DNA of 20,497 nucleotides from Nemertoderma westbladi (GCA_032718475.1 JAUCBJ010006682.1:1-20497), one strand, 5' to 3'. Shown: positions 1 through 10,940, counted from the stretch's first letter. Made by a program: numbers and translations. Notes: generated by a model not told the origin, from the letters alone.

Positions 1-345
1 TACTATCATTACGTCAACTTCAAGGCAAAACCCCCTAAGTCGATTTTTTTCGATTTTCATGTTTTTGACTTTTTGGGTAATTCGATATCGGCTTTTTCAT
101 CTGGCAGAACCCCGAAGCTTTTCTACCAGCCATTTTTGAGTTGTAAGCCAAAGACAGTTCCACGTAACTTATGCCCACTTCGAGGCGGAACCCCACAAGT
201 AAATAATTGGCTTGCAAAACACCGTAAATTCAAGTATAAGAAATTCAGTCCACCTGGCAAAACCCCTTAAATCAGAAATAACAACCTGCAAAACCCCTTA
301 AATCAGAAACAATAACCTGGCAAAACCCCATAATTTATCATTTAT
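1..345 (+). repeat. Degenerate GGCAAAACCCC-motif repeats at left end of composite
   Basis: About seven copies of a short motif resembling GGCAAAACCCCNTAAATC lie at irregular 30-80 bp spacing, near 24, 100, 184, 213, 254, 285 and 317. The last three are nearly identical, two of them continuing as TTAAATCAGAAA. Related motifs occur in both orientations at 4040-4180 and 4342-4379, on the far side of the minisatellite block. Small ORFs across this stretch have no recognisable content and are read as chance. Confidence 0.7.
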
Positions 346-365
346 ATACTGGTTTTATTGCGGCC

Positions 366-2335
366 AGGACACAAATATTATTTTGATGGATACAGGGATG
401 GATACACAAACATTAATGGGGGATACAAACATTAATGGGGGACACCAACATTAATGAGGGACACAAACATTAATGAGGGACACACACATTAATGAGGGAC
501 ACAAATATTAATCAGGGACACTAACATTAATCAGGGATACAAACATTAATCAGGGACATAAACATTAATGAGGGACACACATTAATCAAAGGCACATACA
601 TTAATGGGGGACACAAACATTAATGGGAGACACAAACATTAATGGGGACACAAATATTAATGAGGGACACAAACATTAACGAGGGACACAGTCATTAGTG
701 AGGGACACAAACATTAATGGATACACAAACATTAATGGGGGACACAAACATTAATGGGGGACACAAACATTAATGAGGGACACAAACATTAATGAGGGAC
801 ACAAACATTAATGAGGGACACAAACATTAATAAGGGTCACAAACATTAATGAGGTACACTAACATTAATTAATGAGGGACACAAACATTAATGAGGGACA
901 CAAACATTAATGAGGGACACAAATATTAATCAGGGACACAAACATTAATGAGGGGCTCATTAATGAGGGACACAAACATTAATGGATACACAAACATTAA
1001 TGGGGGACACAAACATTAATGGGGGACACAAACATTAATGGGGGACACAAACATTAATGGGGGACACAAACATTAATGAGGGACACAAATATTAATGAGG
1101 GACACAAACATTAACGAGGGACACAGTCATTAGTGAGGGACACAAACATTAATGGATACACAAAAATTAATGGGGGACACAAACATTAATGGGGGACACA
1201 AACATTAATGGATACACAAACATTAATGGGAGACACAAACATTAATGAGGGACACAAATATTAATGAGGGACACAAACATTAACGAGGGACACAGTCATT
1301 AGTGAGGGACACAAACATTAATGAGGGTCACAAACATTAATGTTGGACACAAACATTAATGAGGGTCTCAAACATTAATGTTGGACACAAACATTAATGA
1401 GGGTCACAAACATTAATGTGGGACACAAACATAAATGTAGGACACAAACATTAATGAGGGACACTAACATTAATGGGGGACACAAACATTAATGGGGGAC
1501 ACAAACATTAATGAGGGACACAAACATTAATGAGGGACACAAATATTAATCAGGGACACTAATATTAATCAGGGATACAAACATTAATCAGGGACATAAA
1601 CATTAATGGATACACAAACATTAATGGGGGACACAAACATTAATGGGGGACACCAACATTAATGAGGGACACAAACATTAATGAGGGACACAAACATTAA
1701 TGAGGGACACAAACATTAATGAGGGACACAAATATTAATCAGGGACACTAACATTAATCAGGGATACACACATTAATCAGGGACACAAACATTAATGAGG
1801 GACACAAATATTAATGAAGGACACAAACATTAACGAGGGACACAGTCATTAGTGAGGGACACAAACATTAATGAGGGACACAAACATTAATGGGGGACAC
1901 AAACATTAATGGATACACAAACATTAATGGGGGACACAAACATTAATGGGGGACACCAACATTAATGAGGGACACAAACATTAATGAGGGACACAAACAT
2001 TAATGAGGGACACAAATATTAATCAGGGACACTAACATTAATCAGGGATACACACATTAATCAGGGACACAAACATTAATGAGGGACACAAATATTAATG
2101 AGGGACACAAACATTAACGAGGGACACAGTCATTAGTGAGGGACACAAACATTAATGGGGGACACAAACATTAATGAGGGACACAAATATTAATGAGGGA
2201 CACAAACATTAACGAGGGACACAGTCATTAGTGAGGGACACAAACATTAATGGGGGACACAAACATTAATGAGGGACACAAACCTTAACGAGGGGTTCAC
2301 ATTAATCAGGGGCACAAACATTAATAGGGGTCAAT
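366..2335 (+). repeat. 19-bp minisatellite, about 100 copies
   Basis: A 19-bp unit close to GAGGGACACAAACATTAAT is repeated head to tail for nearly 2 kb. Variants include GGGGGACAC, GATACAC, AATCAGGGACACT and ATATT types. The variants are not randomly placed. A block with ACGAGGGACACAGTCATTAG recurs near 680, 1115, 1280, 1835, 2120 and 2210, and an AATCAGGGACACTAACATT block recurs near 525, 1555, 1740 and 2025. This shows higher-order duplication of multi-unit segments. No reading frame of interest crosses it. Confidence 0.97.
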
Positions 2336-2929
2336 GGTTGCCAATGGATATTAATATGAGCGATGGTGATGCTTGCCATCAGACGATCAGATATTAAGTG
2401 ATTAACTGAAAAAATACTACCATGGGAACGTGAGCTTCGATCAAAGTAGCGCCGCTTTGTATACATTCCATCTTCCTAATTAGATGGAAATTAATTGAAA
2501 GCGACGTTCGGTTACGTTGTTCAGTTTTGTTCTGTTTTGCTGCTACCCCCCCCCCCCCCCCGGCTGTTATACCCCCATATTTTCAATTTACCTCCTACCA
2601 CCACCATTCATGTTACCCCCTCCCCCCTCCCCCCCATTCCTGTTTCCCCCTCATGTACATTATTTTTTTACTCCTTCCCTTATTAGTAACAACATCGTTT
2701 ATTGTTTTTGTTAGAAAAACCATCTCTGTAACCTGATCCTTTCCGTCAATTGGTAATAACATAGTTTATTGGTTTGGTCAGATTAATATGTTATTATTAA
2801 TTGTTGTTATTTTATTGCTTGACAGTAATGAGAATTGTAATACTGTAATATATTGTATGTGTATGGGTGGTAACAGGAATCATACTAAGTGCGATGGGGG
2901 ATAACATGAATGGAATGGAATGATAGTGC
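2336..2929. other. Spacer between the opposed minisatellite arrays; C-rich tract, no gene
   Basis: This spacer separates the two arrays. It contains a run of 16 C at 2546-2561, followed by C-rich sequence to about 2652 on the + strand, which could form i-motif or G-quadruplex structure. The small overlapping ORFs here, rich in proline, serine or phenylalanine, are products of this tract. Positions 2697-2745 resemble 13679-13735, suggesting a short dispersed repeat. Confidence 0.6.
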
Positions 2930-3300
2930 CTATGATTAATGTTTGTGCCCTTGATTGATATATGTCCCTCGTTTATTGTTTGTGACCCTCATTAATGTTT
3001 GTGTATCTCTTTAATGTTTGTGTCCCTCATTAATAAGTCTGTACCTCATTAATAATTCTGTACCTCATTAATGTTTGTGTCCCTCATTAATGTTTGTGTC
3101 CCTCATTAATGTTAGTGTCCCTCAATTAATGTTTGCGTCCCTCCTTAATGTTTGTGTACCTCATTAATGTTTGTGTCCCTCATTAATGTTTGTGTCCCTC
3201 ATAAAAGTTTGTCCCTCATTAATGTTTGTGTCCTACATCAATGTTTATGTCCCACATTAATGTTTGTCCCCCTGATTAATGTTTGTCCCTTAATGAAAGT
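2930..3300 (-). repeat. Inverted array of the same 19-bp minisatellite
   Basis: Roughly 17 copies of CCCTCATTAATGTTTGTGT are present, which is the reverse complement of the unit in the 366-2335 array. Units near the edges are more diverged. The array stops where a gttgc-rich dispersed repeat begins at about 3295. The 67-codon ORF crossing it is a repeat artefact. Confidence 0.95.
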
Positions 3301-3515
3301 TGCTATAAGTTACTCTAAGTTGCCGGACGTTTTGTACAATTTGGTCAGCAACTAGCAACTTCATTTGAGTAAGATTAACTTTTAGTCTCCGTTATATGAG
3401 GCATCTTTTACAGCAACAAACTTCGCGTTTACATAGAGCAACTTGATCGGCAACCTGACATGCTCACTAAGTTGCTGATAGAGTTGCTCAAAATGTTGCC
3501 ACGTACTGTAGAAAA
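3295..3515. repeat. Dispersed repeat, copy 1 (GTTGC/GCAAC-rich, partly palindromic)
   Basis: The segment shares stretches such as CAGCAACTAGCAACTT and TTTTACAGCAAC...TTCGCGTTTACA with 7410-7560. It also has internal inverted similarity: AAGTTGC and GCAACTT motifs occur at both ends, and TGTTGCCACGT at 3494 is the complement of ACGTGGCAACG found at 7419. A MITE-like non-autonomous element is a reasonable reading, but I could not define its termini. Confidence 0.5.
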
Positions 3516-4020
3516 AAACAGTCTTTAATTATTCGTCATGACGTACTGTAAGTGAACTTTACTTTAACGTAGCTGTAACCCTGTAGCTAGACTTTGTTCT
3601 TACTGTAGAGTACCACCCATGGCTATATTTAGTACTTAGAGTTCCGCTTGCTTAAATCTAAATTTTTTTCTTATAGTTCTGCATTTGGCTACATTTTGTT
3701 CAATTTGTATTGATACATGATTCTAACTACAGTCCCGTACTTATTTTAAAAGCAATTAATACCAAAATATCAAAAACTTATGGAGCCCTATAGAATTTTG
3801 AATTCAAAAATTTCCAACATGTGCGCAAGTGTGTTAGCTGTATTGTATGTGCTTATTTGTTATTATTGCGTTCACAGGTAATACTAACACCTGATCATGT
3901 GCTAGTTAACATGTTAGATAGCACTTATTAGCTAATAACAAATGCGCACATGTATTACGTGCGCACTACGCACTAAATTATTAAGGACGTACGATACGCT
4001 TTGGCTAGTATTTAATATAT
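3516..4020. other. AT-rich stretch without a gene; imperfect palindrome 3818-3970
   Basis: No coding signal is visible. The part from about 3818 to 3970 is imperfectly palindromic: CATGTGCGCAAG on the left and AATGCGCACATG on the right, with AATAACAAAT-type sequence inside each arm. It may be a decayed MITE. Confidence 0.4.
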
Positions 4021-4380
4021 TTTGCCTGTTTTTTGTAAAAATTCGGACTTATGGTGTTTTGCCAAATTGAGGATACCTTGTTTTCTAGGCAATACCCCGC
4101 AACTATCGTATAGTTACGGGATAATACCAGAAAACGGTGTTCCCCCTTGTTTTGGCAAAACACCACAAGTCAGAATTAACAAAAAAAAAACCTCAATATA
4201 TTTCAAAGGTGATTCTAAATTAAATTGAAAGTTTAGTTATATGAATTCTATATATATTTAGTTGTCAAAAAACACAATAACAAGTAAACTGAGGCATCTC
4301 TCTAAAAAATAAACAGTTTTTATCGATTATCTCATAACTACAAAAATCGACTTGGGAGGTTCAGCCTTGAAGGTGACGAT
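4021..4380. repeat. GGCAAAACACC motifs and right inverted end of composite
   Basis: TTATGGTGTTTTGCC near 4050 (minus orientation), GGCAATACCCCGC near 4089 and GGCAAAACACCACAAGTCAG near 4154 repeat the motif seen in both orientations. Positions 4342-4379 are the inverted partner of 11-48. The 68-codon ORF here spans these repeats and is not considered a gene. Confidence 0.6.
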
Positions 4381-4562
4381 TAGATATCACCCATCTATGA
4401 TTATCTTTGTTGATGGTTGAAACTTCCTGCCAAAGGTTGTCCTCAAAATTTGACCTCAACAGTCGTGCAGAATAAGTTCATCGAATGATTTAAGTGATTA
4501 AATCCACTCCATCCAAATGAAAATAGAACCTCAGTAGGCCTATCATATTATTATAATTAAGT

Positions 4563-4765
4563 ATAATCCTTAATAAAAAAAATATAAAAAATAATCCTAA
4601 ATGAAAAAAAATAAAAAATAATCCTAAATAAAAAAAAATAAAAAATAATCTTAAATAAAAAAAAATAAAAAATAATCCTAAATAAAAAAAAATAAAAAAT
4701 AATCCTAAATAAAAAAAAATAAAAAATAATCCTAAATAAAAAAAAATAAAAAATAATCCTAAATA
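4563..4765 (+). repeat. 27-bp AT-rich minisatellite, about 7-8 copies
   Basis: The unit is AATAATCCTAAAT followed by A-rich sequence. Successive ATCCT landmarks at about 4566, 4594, 4621, 4648 and 4675 are 27-28 bp apart. Copies are almost identical apart from one ATCTT variant and edge divergence, so the array expanded recently. A long T run follows at about 4790. Confidence 0.95.
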
Positions 4766-4799
4766 ATATTTTAAGATTTTATATTAAATTTTTTTTTTG

Positions 4800-6540
4800 G
4801 AAGAAATTGTCACTAAGATGTGCTCAACGAATATGAAACCACTCAATTAGTTCCCCAAATTATCAGATTATGTTTTAGTTTTTAAAGTGGGTAACTTGAC
4901 GCAAAATTATTGTCTACAGTTACTTTTAGAGCTAATTTTAGAGCTAATTTACCTTTTGAGTTATAATATGTAATTTGCGAAATACGACGATACTGTAATT
5001 GTTAAATCAAAATGAAAATGGTGTATGCTCGCCCAAAAGCGAAAAGCTAAAACTTTGTACTCCGTGGATGAATGAAAAGATTTCGATTAAAGTTGTTAAA
5101 TAACACCCAATTCAATTTATCTATCAAATTATCTTTCAAAAAATGATTTTTAAGTTTTCTACTCCAGGTTTTCTACTCGGCCGTCTGTCAAATAAATAGT
5201 TATTTCACATGCTGTTACATTGTAGTTACAAGCATTTTAATTATCAGCTTTTTAATACAAAATTGATTGATATTTTTAGATTGTATTTTTTTCTGGAAAA
5301 CCTAAATAAATTAAGCCTACGCACGCAATTCGCTAATAATGGTCTGAATTCAAAAAATAAGATAAAATCGCCATCCTGGTCTCTAATTATAGTTGAATTA
5401 CTGAAAAAAGATTCCCAAGGTGAAACCTCATTAAATTCACACCAACCTATGATGGTGTCTGTCTGCCATAACTTGGAAATTACAGCACACCCATTGACTA
5501 CCAACCCATCTGTTATTATTACTTTATCCCATACGTCCATATTAATTTCACAAAGACATCTCAAAGTCAAATACTTATACGTTTCCTTGATATAAAGTGT
5601 TATGAATGATTATAAATCACACATTTTTAGTTTCTTGGGAAGTGTATTACTATGTTATTTTTCGCATAATACTATTTAATGAGGTACTACTCTAATATTA
5701 CACTCTGTTAGTTAGAAGTTAAAAGCAGAATTCATATAATAGTTTACTTGTAATTTAAATTTTAAATCACACAGTTTGCCGTATCCTTTCATCTCACTAG
5801 GTTCAGCATTTTAAATTTAGTTATTAACAGTAAAATGAAAGGCCGGTGGCACAGCCAATATTGTCAATGCGAATGGTGTGCAATAATTTTTTATTTAATC
5901 ACATCTTCACTATTATACATTCTTTATAATGAATTTCAACCAATCCGTGTGTAAGGTACAAGTACATCATTATTATTTTACCCATCATGCGGGTAAGGGG
6001 AAAGTAGAATTAATTAGATGGTTTCAAAAAATTGTTTTGCAATTTTTATTCCGTAAGAATAATTATTGTAATTCCCATTTCTGCTCAATAAGCCAATTAA
6101 AGGGAACAAATGAATCGAAATAAATAGCGTTGAAGTGTAGTACTAAGCAACAGCCAATAGTTACTGAGTTGGCTTAGAAATATTGTGGATGTGGCCAATG
6201 GGATCAACAGTTGCCCACCAAATTCAGCTTTTGCGATTTTTGTAGAGAGGACCTTTAAAAAAAGAAGCCATTTCATATATTTTTTTTCTAAGATAAAAAC
6301 GTAATAGAGTAATACGAAATATTAAAACAATTATTTTATTTTCTATATATTTTATTTATTTACTAGTTGTTATATTAATATAGGGGTTGCTGGCTCTATA
6401 TATTTGACTTTAGGGCTGCCCACTAAAGCAATTTCTCTACCCCTCACGCTCACATGAACTCTTCTATCGCTTCTAGTTATTTATTATTATTTGTTTTACA
6501 CATTATTATCATCACCAACTGCAAATAATAATATATATAA
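4800..6540. other. AT-rich intergenic DNA; two overlapping unassigned ORFs
   Basis: No recognisable gene was found. Two opposed ORFs overlap: 5209-5595 on + (128 codons) and 5244-5570 on - (108 codons). The minus frame is the more protein-like, with varied residues and aromatic-acidic patches, but it matches no family I recognise. One or the other could be a fossil exon; neither has a clear splice signal or start context. Around 6530-6560 the sequence is very AT-rich (ATATATATAATATG), directly upstream of the GPCR start, and could include a TATA-like element. Confidence 0.4.
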
Positions 6541-6558
6541 TATGTTATAACATATAAT

Positions 6559-6989
6559 ATGATGTATTTCTCATTGAATAACACCTACAACTTCGAAACT
6601 TTCATCTACACAATCCTCAATGACAGTAATGCCTCTTCCACTACAACAGCTTCCCCCTCACTGTCTGGAGATAATTTCTCTATGAGACTAAACCTCGGCG
6701 TCTGGGGATTCGCCTACGGTTTAATCACACTGGTAGCCGTCTGCGGCAACGCTATGGTCTGTTGGCTCATACTCGCACACAGTAAGATGCGAAGCGTAAC
6801 CAACTTCTTCATATGTAACTTGAGTGTATCTGATCTTCTAGCGAGTATATTCTGTATCAACCCAACCTTCTACTCTGCTGTGGTGGGCTACTGGGTACTT
6901 CCTGCGTTTCTCTGTCCTGTTACGATATTCCTCATGGGTGTTACGGTGAACGTCAGTATTTTCTCTTCCATTGCAATTTGTCTGGAAAG
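6559..6989 (+). CDS. Rhodopsin-class peptide GPCR, first coding exon (TM1-TM3)
   Basis: This exon encodes the N-terminus to TM3 of a class A G-protein-coupled receptor, a plasma-membrane receptor probably for a neuropeptide. The extracellular N-tail (residues 1-43) has four N-glycosylation sequons at N7, N21, N24 and N39. TM1 spans about 47-72 with the GN pair (N64 = N1.50). TM2 spans about 82-105 with NLSVSD (D92 = D2.50). The first extracellular loop carries W112, C119 is the TM3 disulfide cysteine, and TM3 ends in LER (E143-R144, the E/DRY motif). The exon stops at AG|GTGAGA, splitting the arginine codon (phase 2). The HSKMRSVTN loop and the TM3 pattern recall NPFF/RFamide- and NPY-type receptors, but a subfamily cannot be fixed from half the protein. 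TM4-TM7 are not found in this window. ATGATG gives two adjacent starts. Confidence 0.88.
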
Positions 6990-6996
6990 GTGAGAA
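6988..6996 (+). promoter_or_regulatory. Splice donor of the GPCR exon
   Basis: AG|GTGAGAA: the intron begins at 6990. Without splicing, the frame ends two codons later at TGA (6991-6993). The donor position matches the end of homology to class A receptors, which should continue into Y/C and intracellular loop 2. Confidence 0.8.
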
Positions 6997-8243
6997 TCGG
7001 TAATTAAATTATTGATTTGTTCTTAATTTTAATACAATTTAGGTGTTCTCCATTAGTAAAGAAAGAAAAGTAACTCCAATCCTTTTTTAGAGATTATTGT
7101 TGCATACAAGCTAGTAAAATTTGATTACAACCTTAATCATCAATAGAAAAATATTTTATGCTCATTAAGACAGAGAATGCATGTTCGCCACATTCGGTAA
7201 TCAATCCTCCACAGCCCTTCCTCTCTATAAAATGATCAATAATGATCGATACTGATCATTGTACAAAACCATAAAAAATAATTAAAATCGAAGCAAATAT
7301 ATATGGAGTGTTCTTTTATTATTGCATCGGTAATAAATAATTAATTTTATAAACATCGCTTTCCTATAAATAATTAACATCCTAGAAAATAAATTCGGGT
7401 TAAGTTCGGTTAACAACACGTGGCAACGTTTATGGCAACTTGTTCAGCAACTAACAACTTAATTTTGAACAACTTAGCTTATTCGCTGTGTAAACGAAAC
7501 GTGGCAACGTTTTTTACAGTAACTTCGTGTTTACACGGAGTAACTTATTCGCAAAAAAGTATTGATGAGAAAGTTTTTGCTAAAAAAAAGTTACCTCGTG
7601 TGAAACGGTTTTACATTCCTATCGTAAAGAAACAGGCCTACATCACGATTTATAGTTATTTAATTACTAACGGTGATTTAACATGATTAGTCCAGGGTTC
7701 AGACATACAAAGCTACTTACAAGCCCAATGAGTTCGCATACTAAAAAACTTATTGGAACTATTAACATGTTGGCATCTTACATAAATGATGGATTAAGTA
7801 ATATATAGCTACTTACTGTATAACATTATGTATTCAATACGTCTGCATGCATGAATATAGTCCTGGTAATTTAAATATTAAATACTAAAACACCAATATC
7901 TGTAACTGATATTGAATATATTTTATGTTTGAGAGTTTGGCTTTAATCATGAGTTGAACTACTGTAATCATAATGTAACTAAATTGTTATATACCGGTAA
8001 ATTAATTAGCGCAATCTTCAAAGTCTTAACACGTTTTCAAATCCTCATCCTATATTTCATTCATTAACTTCGTTCCTTTGTGAAACCAAATACTGGATCA
8101 GAACCATGTAAAGTAATACTTTATACACAAAGTATATGTAACAGATTTTTATACATTCTGCGTATAAAGTGCATGAAAGCAAAATAGACAACTCGCCATT
8201 GGCACCCATATGCTAAGGCTTCGTTCACTTCGTGGCTCGCCCC
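6990..8243. other. Intron-like AT-rich DNA with dispersed repeat copy
   Basis: This is presumed GPCR intron 1 sequence. No TM4-TM7 exon is visible here or elsewhere in the window on the + strand. Positions 7410-7600 carry the second copy of the GTTGC/GCAAC repeat seen at 3295-3515, and the 88-codon ORF at 7420-7686 is largely this repeat. Positions 8208-8243, read on the minus strand, are GGGGCGAGCCACGAAGTGAA and neighbours, resembling the array boundary at 15408 and 15923. Confidence 0.5.
7405..7600 (+). repeat. Dispersed repeat, copy 2 (ACGTGGCAACGTT family)
   Basis: It contains ACGTGGCAACGTTTATGGC, CAGCAACTAACAACTT and TTTTTACAGTAACTTCGTG, which parallel the 3340-3510 region. ACGTGGCAACGTT occurs twice in this copy, near 7419 and 7499. 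It is probably a non-autonomous element or a decayed repeat. Confidence 0.5.
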
Positions 8244-8369
8244 ACACCATGTCCTGGAATATAGTGTCGTTATTCAGGTATCTGCCCCCCCCCACAAATT
8301 TTTCTACAATTCTTAATGAGATTGCATGAAATTTGAAACAGAGTCAGTTTCACCTCCCTCCTCCTTGCT
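8244..8369 (+). repeat. Left arm of foldback copy A, outer part
   Basis: This starts with ACACCATGTCCTGGAATATA and includes a 9-C run (8285-8293). It matches 14143-14270 directly and the reverse complement of 12590-12714. It is cut at TGCT (8366-8369) by the LINE. Confidence 0.85.
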
Positions 8370-8677
8370 CCTTGCCGGCCACTAGAGGCCAGTGGAATTA
8401 CCGGACACAATCGGCCTCACAGGCGTCAGTTATCTCCTGACCGGCTGCCTGTCTCACCCCCTACTGGAGAGAGAGAAGCCAACAATTCTTTGAGTCCCTA
8501 TCCTGACGACCTTTCTGGCCCAAACCCTGGGTCACCAGGGAGGCCAGATTGTGAGGGGGAGAGGGATTCTGGAGTTGGAGACTACTCTCATGTTCCACCC
8601 CGACCAACAAAGCCATTGGTGAATCTGAGGCATGTCACTAGACTACCTCAGTAAACACCGTAACACTCGGGTCCCCA

Positions 8678-9380
8678 ATGCGACAAGGGGAGCTGACTGC
8701 CTTAGCAGATAAGCTTTCTCTTAGCGCAGTGGGTGTTCAAGAGCACCGATTGCAGACTGGACAGACTGATGAGGTTCTGATTAAGGACATGGGGGGCGGT
8801 TGGCGACTCGCCCTCGCATCAGCAGATGATAGTGGCAATGGTGCTATTGGTCTATTGATGAATCCAACTGCACATGCAGCATTGGACAAAATAGACCAAA
8901 TCTCTAACCGCATCCTCCGTTGCCACTTCTCATGTTCTGGAAGATTGGCTAAGAAGTTTCCTAAGGTGGTTCTGATTGTGTGCTACTCTCCAACTAGTGT
9001 TGTCCCTGTAGAGGAAGTGGAAAATTTCTACCACAATCTACAAGCAGCTACTGATGGAGTGGATCAGCATGCATTCTTAACATTCCTGGGAGTCTTTAAT
9101 GCAAGTCTGCATCAATCACCTACATCGCCCTGGGTCTATAGCAATAGTGTTAACCGAAATTCCGTCCATCTTCAGGATTTTATCTCTGAAAATGGATTGT
9201 TTTCGGCTGGAACCCAGTTCAAGAAGCGAACTGGAAAGCTATGGACTCATAGTGGACCCAGTGGTCACAAGTCCCAGATAGACCATATTCTGTTTCGTAG
9301 GAAGTACAGGAGCTCTATACAAGACTGTAATTCGACCATTCTCCAGTGATCACCGCCTTCTTGTGACCAAGGTAAGACTT
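8678..9380 (+). pseudogene. APE-type endonuclease domain of LINE (broken)
   Basis: This is the first part of the LINE polyprotein, the nuclease that would nick target DNA for target-primed reverse transcription. In the 223-codon frame from ATG 8678, VQEHR (E22) is the catalytic-glutamate motif, CYSPT lies at 102-106 and SQIDHIL near 199-205. The usual GDFNA motif reads GVFNA (V139), so a catalytic aspartate is lost. A frameshift at about 9335 moves the final SDHRLL motif to another frame. The region upstream of the ATG reads in frame only to a TAA six codons back, so the original start may also be damaged. Confidence 0.85.
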
Positions 9381-10940
9381 AGTCTGCGTGCTAGCAGAAA
9401 AACGAAATCTGCCTTGCCGCGGCATGACTGGTCCTCTCTGTTGCAACAGCCAAGTGTGAGATCCAGCTTCATACTACAGCTGAGCAACAGGTATGAGGTT
9501 CTTGCCTCTTGAGGCGGCAGATCACTGTGAGGGCTATACTGCCTTCACAGAAGCAGTTAAGTTAGCAGCTGCAGAAACAGTTCCTCGTATACCCTCGAAA
9601 CAGAAAAAGGGCCCCCTGGACTGACAACAAAATCCAGAAGTGCCGAAATGACCTATATAAGGCACAGCAAGAGTCCCGACTCAAACAGACTACAGCGGCC
9701 AAGAATGCAGTTAAGGCTGCATCTAGGTCCCTGAACAGGCAGTACTCTGTTAATCTACAGGAGCTAATAAACCAACAGGTTGATACCATCAATGATGCTG
9801 ATGACAGCAGGCAATCATCCCAGGCATGGAAATCAATCAACTTGCTTACTGGGCGGAAAAGCCAACCAACCACCAAGGTTAAGGCTGAATCACCAGCCGA
9901 TCGCCTCAATGGTTGGAAGGCCCACTTTGAAAAGCTCCTCAATAATGACAGGGTATTGCCTGATAACTTTATTGAAGTAAAAGTGTCTGAGTCAGTACTC
10001 CCAGATATTCCCATTGGCGATATCTCCTTTGCAGAAGTGAATGCTGCTGCAAAGAGCATTAAGACCAATCGTGCCAGTGGAGTAGATGGTGTTCCCCCTG
10101 AGGTCTTTAAAATACCTGAGTGTTTAAAGCTCATCTATCCCATCATAGTAGACATGTACCGAACAACAATAGTCCCACAAGAAATGAAAACAAATAAGTT
10201 GGTGCCAGTTCCCAAGAAGGGCAACCTAACACTCTATGGTTCTTTTCGGGGAATATCATTGATCTCGATTGCTGCAAAGCTATACAATAGAATTCTATTA
10301 AATCGCATCAGGGATCCCATTGAGAGACTGCTCCGTGGAAATCAGAATGGGTTCCGTAAAAGTCGTGGGACCATGGAACCCATTTTGGCACTTAGAAGGA
10401 TAATTGAAGAGTTATCAAAAAAGAAAGACAGGCATCTGGCTGTTATCTTTGTTGACTTATTCAAGGCCTTTGATTCAGACTCCCGCTCACGTATGTTCAG
10501 CATACTTTCATTATATGGGATTCCTGATGAAATTATTGCAGCAATCAGCTTTCATCATCAGATTTGTGTCTACTGTTGATGGTGACACAGAACCATTTGA
10601 AGTGTTATGGGGCGTCCTCCAGGGAGACACACTTGCACCATTCTTGTTCATAATTGTGGTTGACTATGTTCTACGCATGTCCTTAGATCATCATAATGAT
10701 GATGGGGTGATGATAACTCCACCTACTGGCTCCAGAAGTCGATGAAATCCTGCCAAGTACCTAACTGATCTAGACTTTGCTAATGACTTAGGAGTACTCT
10801 CAGAATCACTAGAGGGAGCCCAACGGCTCCTCAGCTCATTAGAACATGCTGCTTCTAGTGTTGGTCTTTTTATTAACTCCAGAAAGACCAAAATTTTGAC
10901 AGTTAACTTTGAAAGTTCTCAGCAAGTCTCTGATCGGATG
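9381..10940 (+). pseudogene. Reverse transcriptase domain of LINE (broken)
   Basis: After a linker rich in Lys/Gln/Asn, the RT fingers-palm appears from about 9842. DGVPPEVFK, LVPVPKKGNL, FRGISLISIAAKLYNRIL and NQNGFRKSRGT are RT motifs in one frame. Motif A is AVIFVDLFKAFD. A frameshift near 10555 shifts to the frame holding GVLQGDTLAPFLF. A TGA at 10743-10745 interrupts it, and the active-site motif then reads FAND (10776-10787) instead of F/YADD, so one catalytic aspartate is missing. The 190-codon ORF on the opposite strand (9562-10134) is a shadow. Confidence 0.9.

Larger units (their letters stand above)
11..4379. mobile_element. Putative ~4.4-kb composite repeat with inverted ends
   Basis: The 38 bp at 11-48 match the reverse complement of 4342-4379 at 32 of 38 positions by eye. 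Inside these ends the layout is roughly mirror-symmetric: GGCAAAACCCC motifs, a long 19-bp minisatellite, a unique spacer with a 16-C run, the same minisatellite inverted, then the GGCAAAACACC motif again. This fits a large non-autonomous foldback-type element. No transposase is visible and no target-site duplication could be tested because the left flank is only 10 bp, so the boundaries are provisional. Confidence 0.45.

Noticed and set aside
366-2335. CRISPR array
   Set aside because: The 19-bp units are directly head to tail with no unique spacers, in animal-type DNA; this is a minisatellite.
2495-2736. Three overlapping + strand ORFs of 63-69 codons
   Set aside because: They are translations of the C-rich tract and its surroundings in all three frames; composition explains them.
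5209-5595. Opposed ORFs of 128 (+) and 108 (-) codons as a real gene
   Set aside because: No family features, no clear splice signals, and only one of two overlapping frames could be real. Recorded only as unassigned within the gap entry.
9562-10134. 190-codon minus-strand ORF
   Set aside because: It lies antisense to the clear RT linker and fingers region, so it is a shadow frame.
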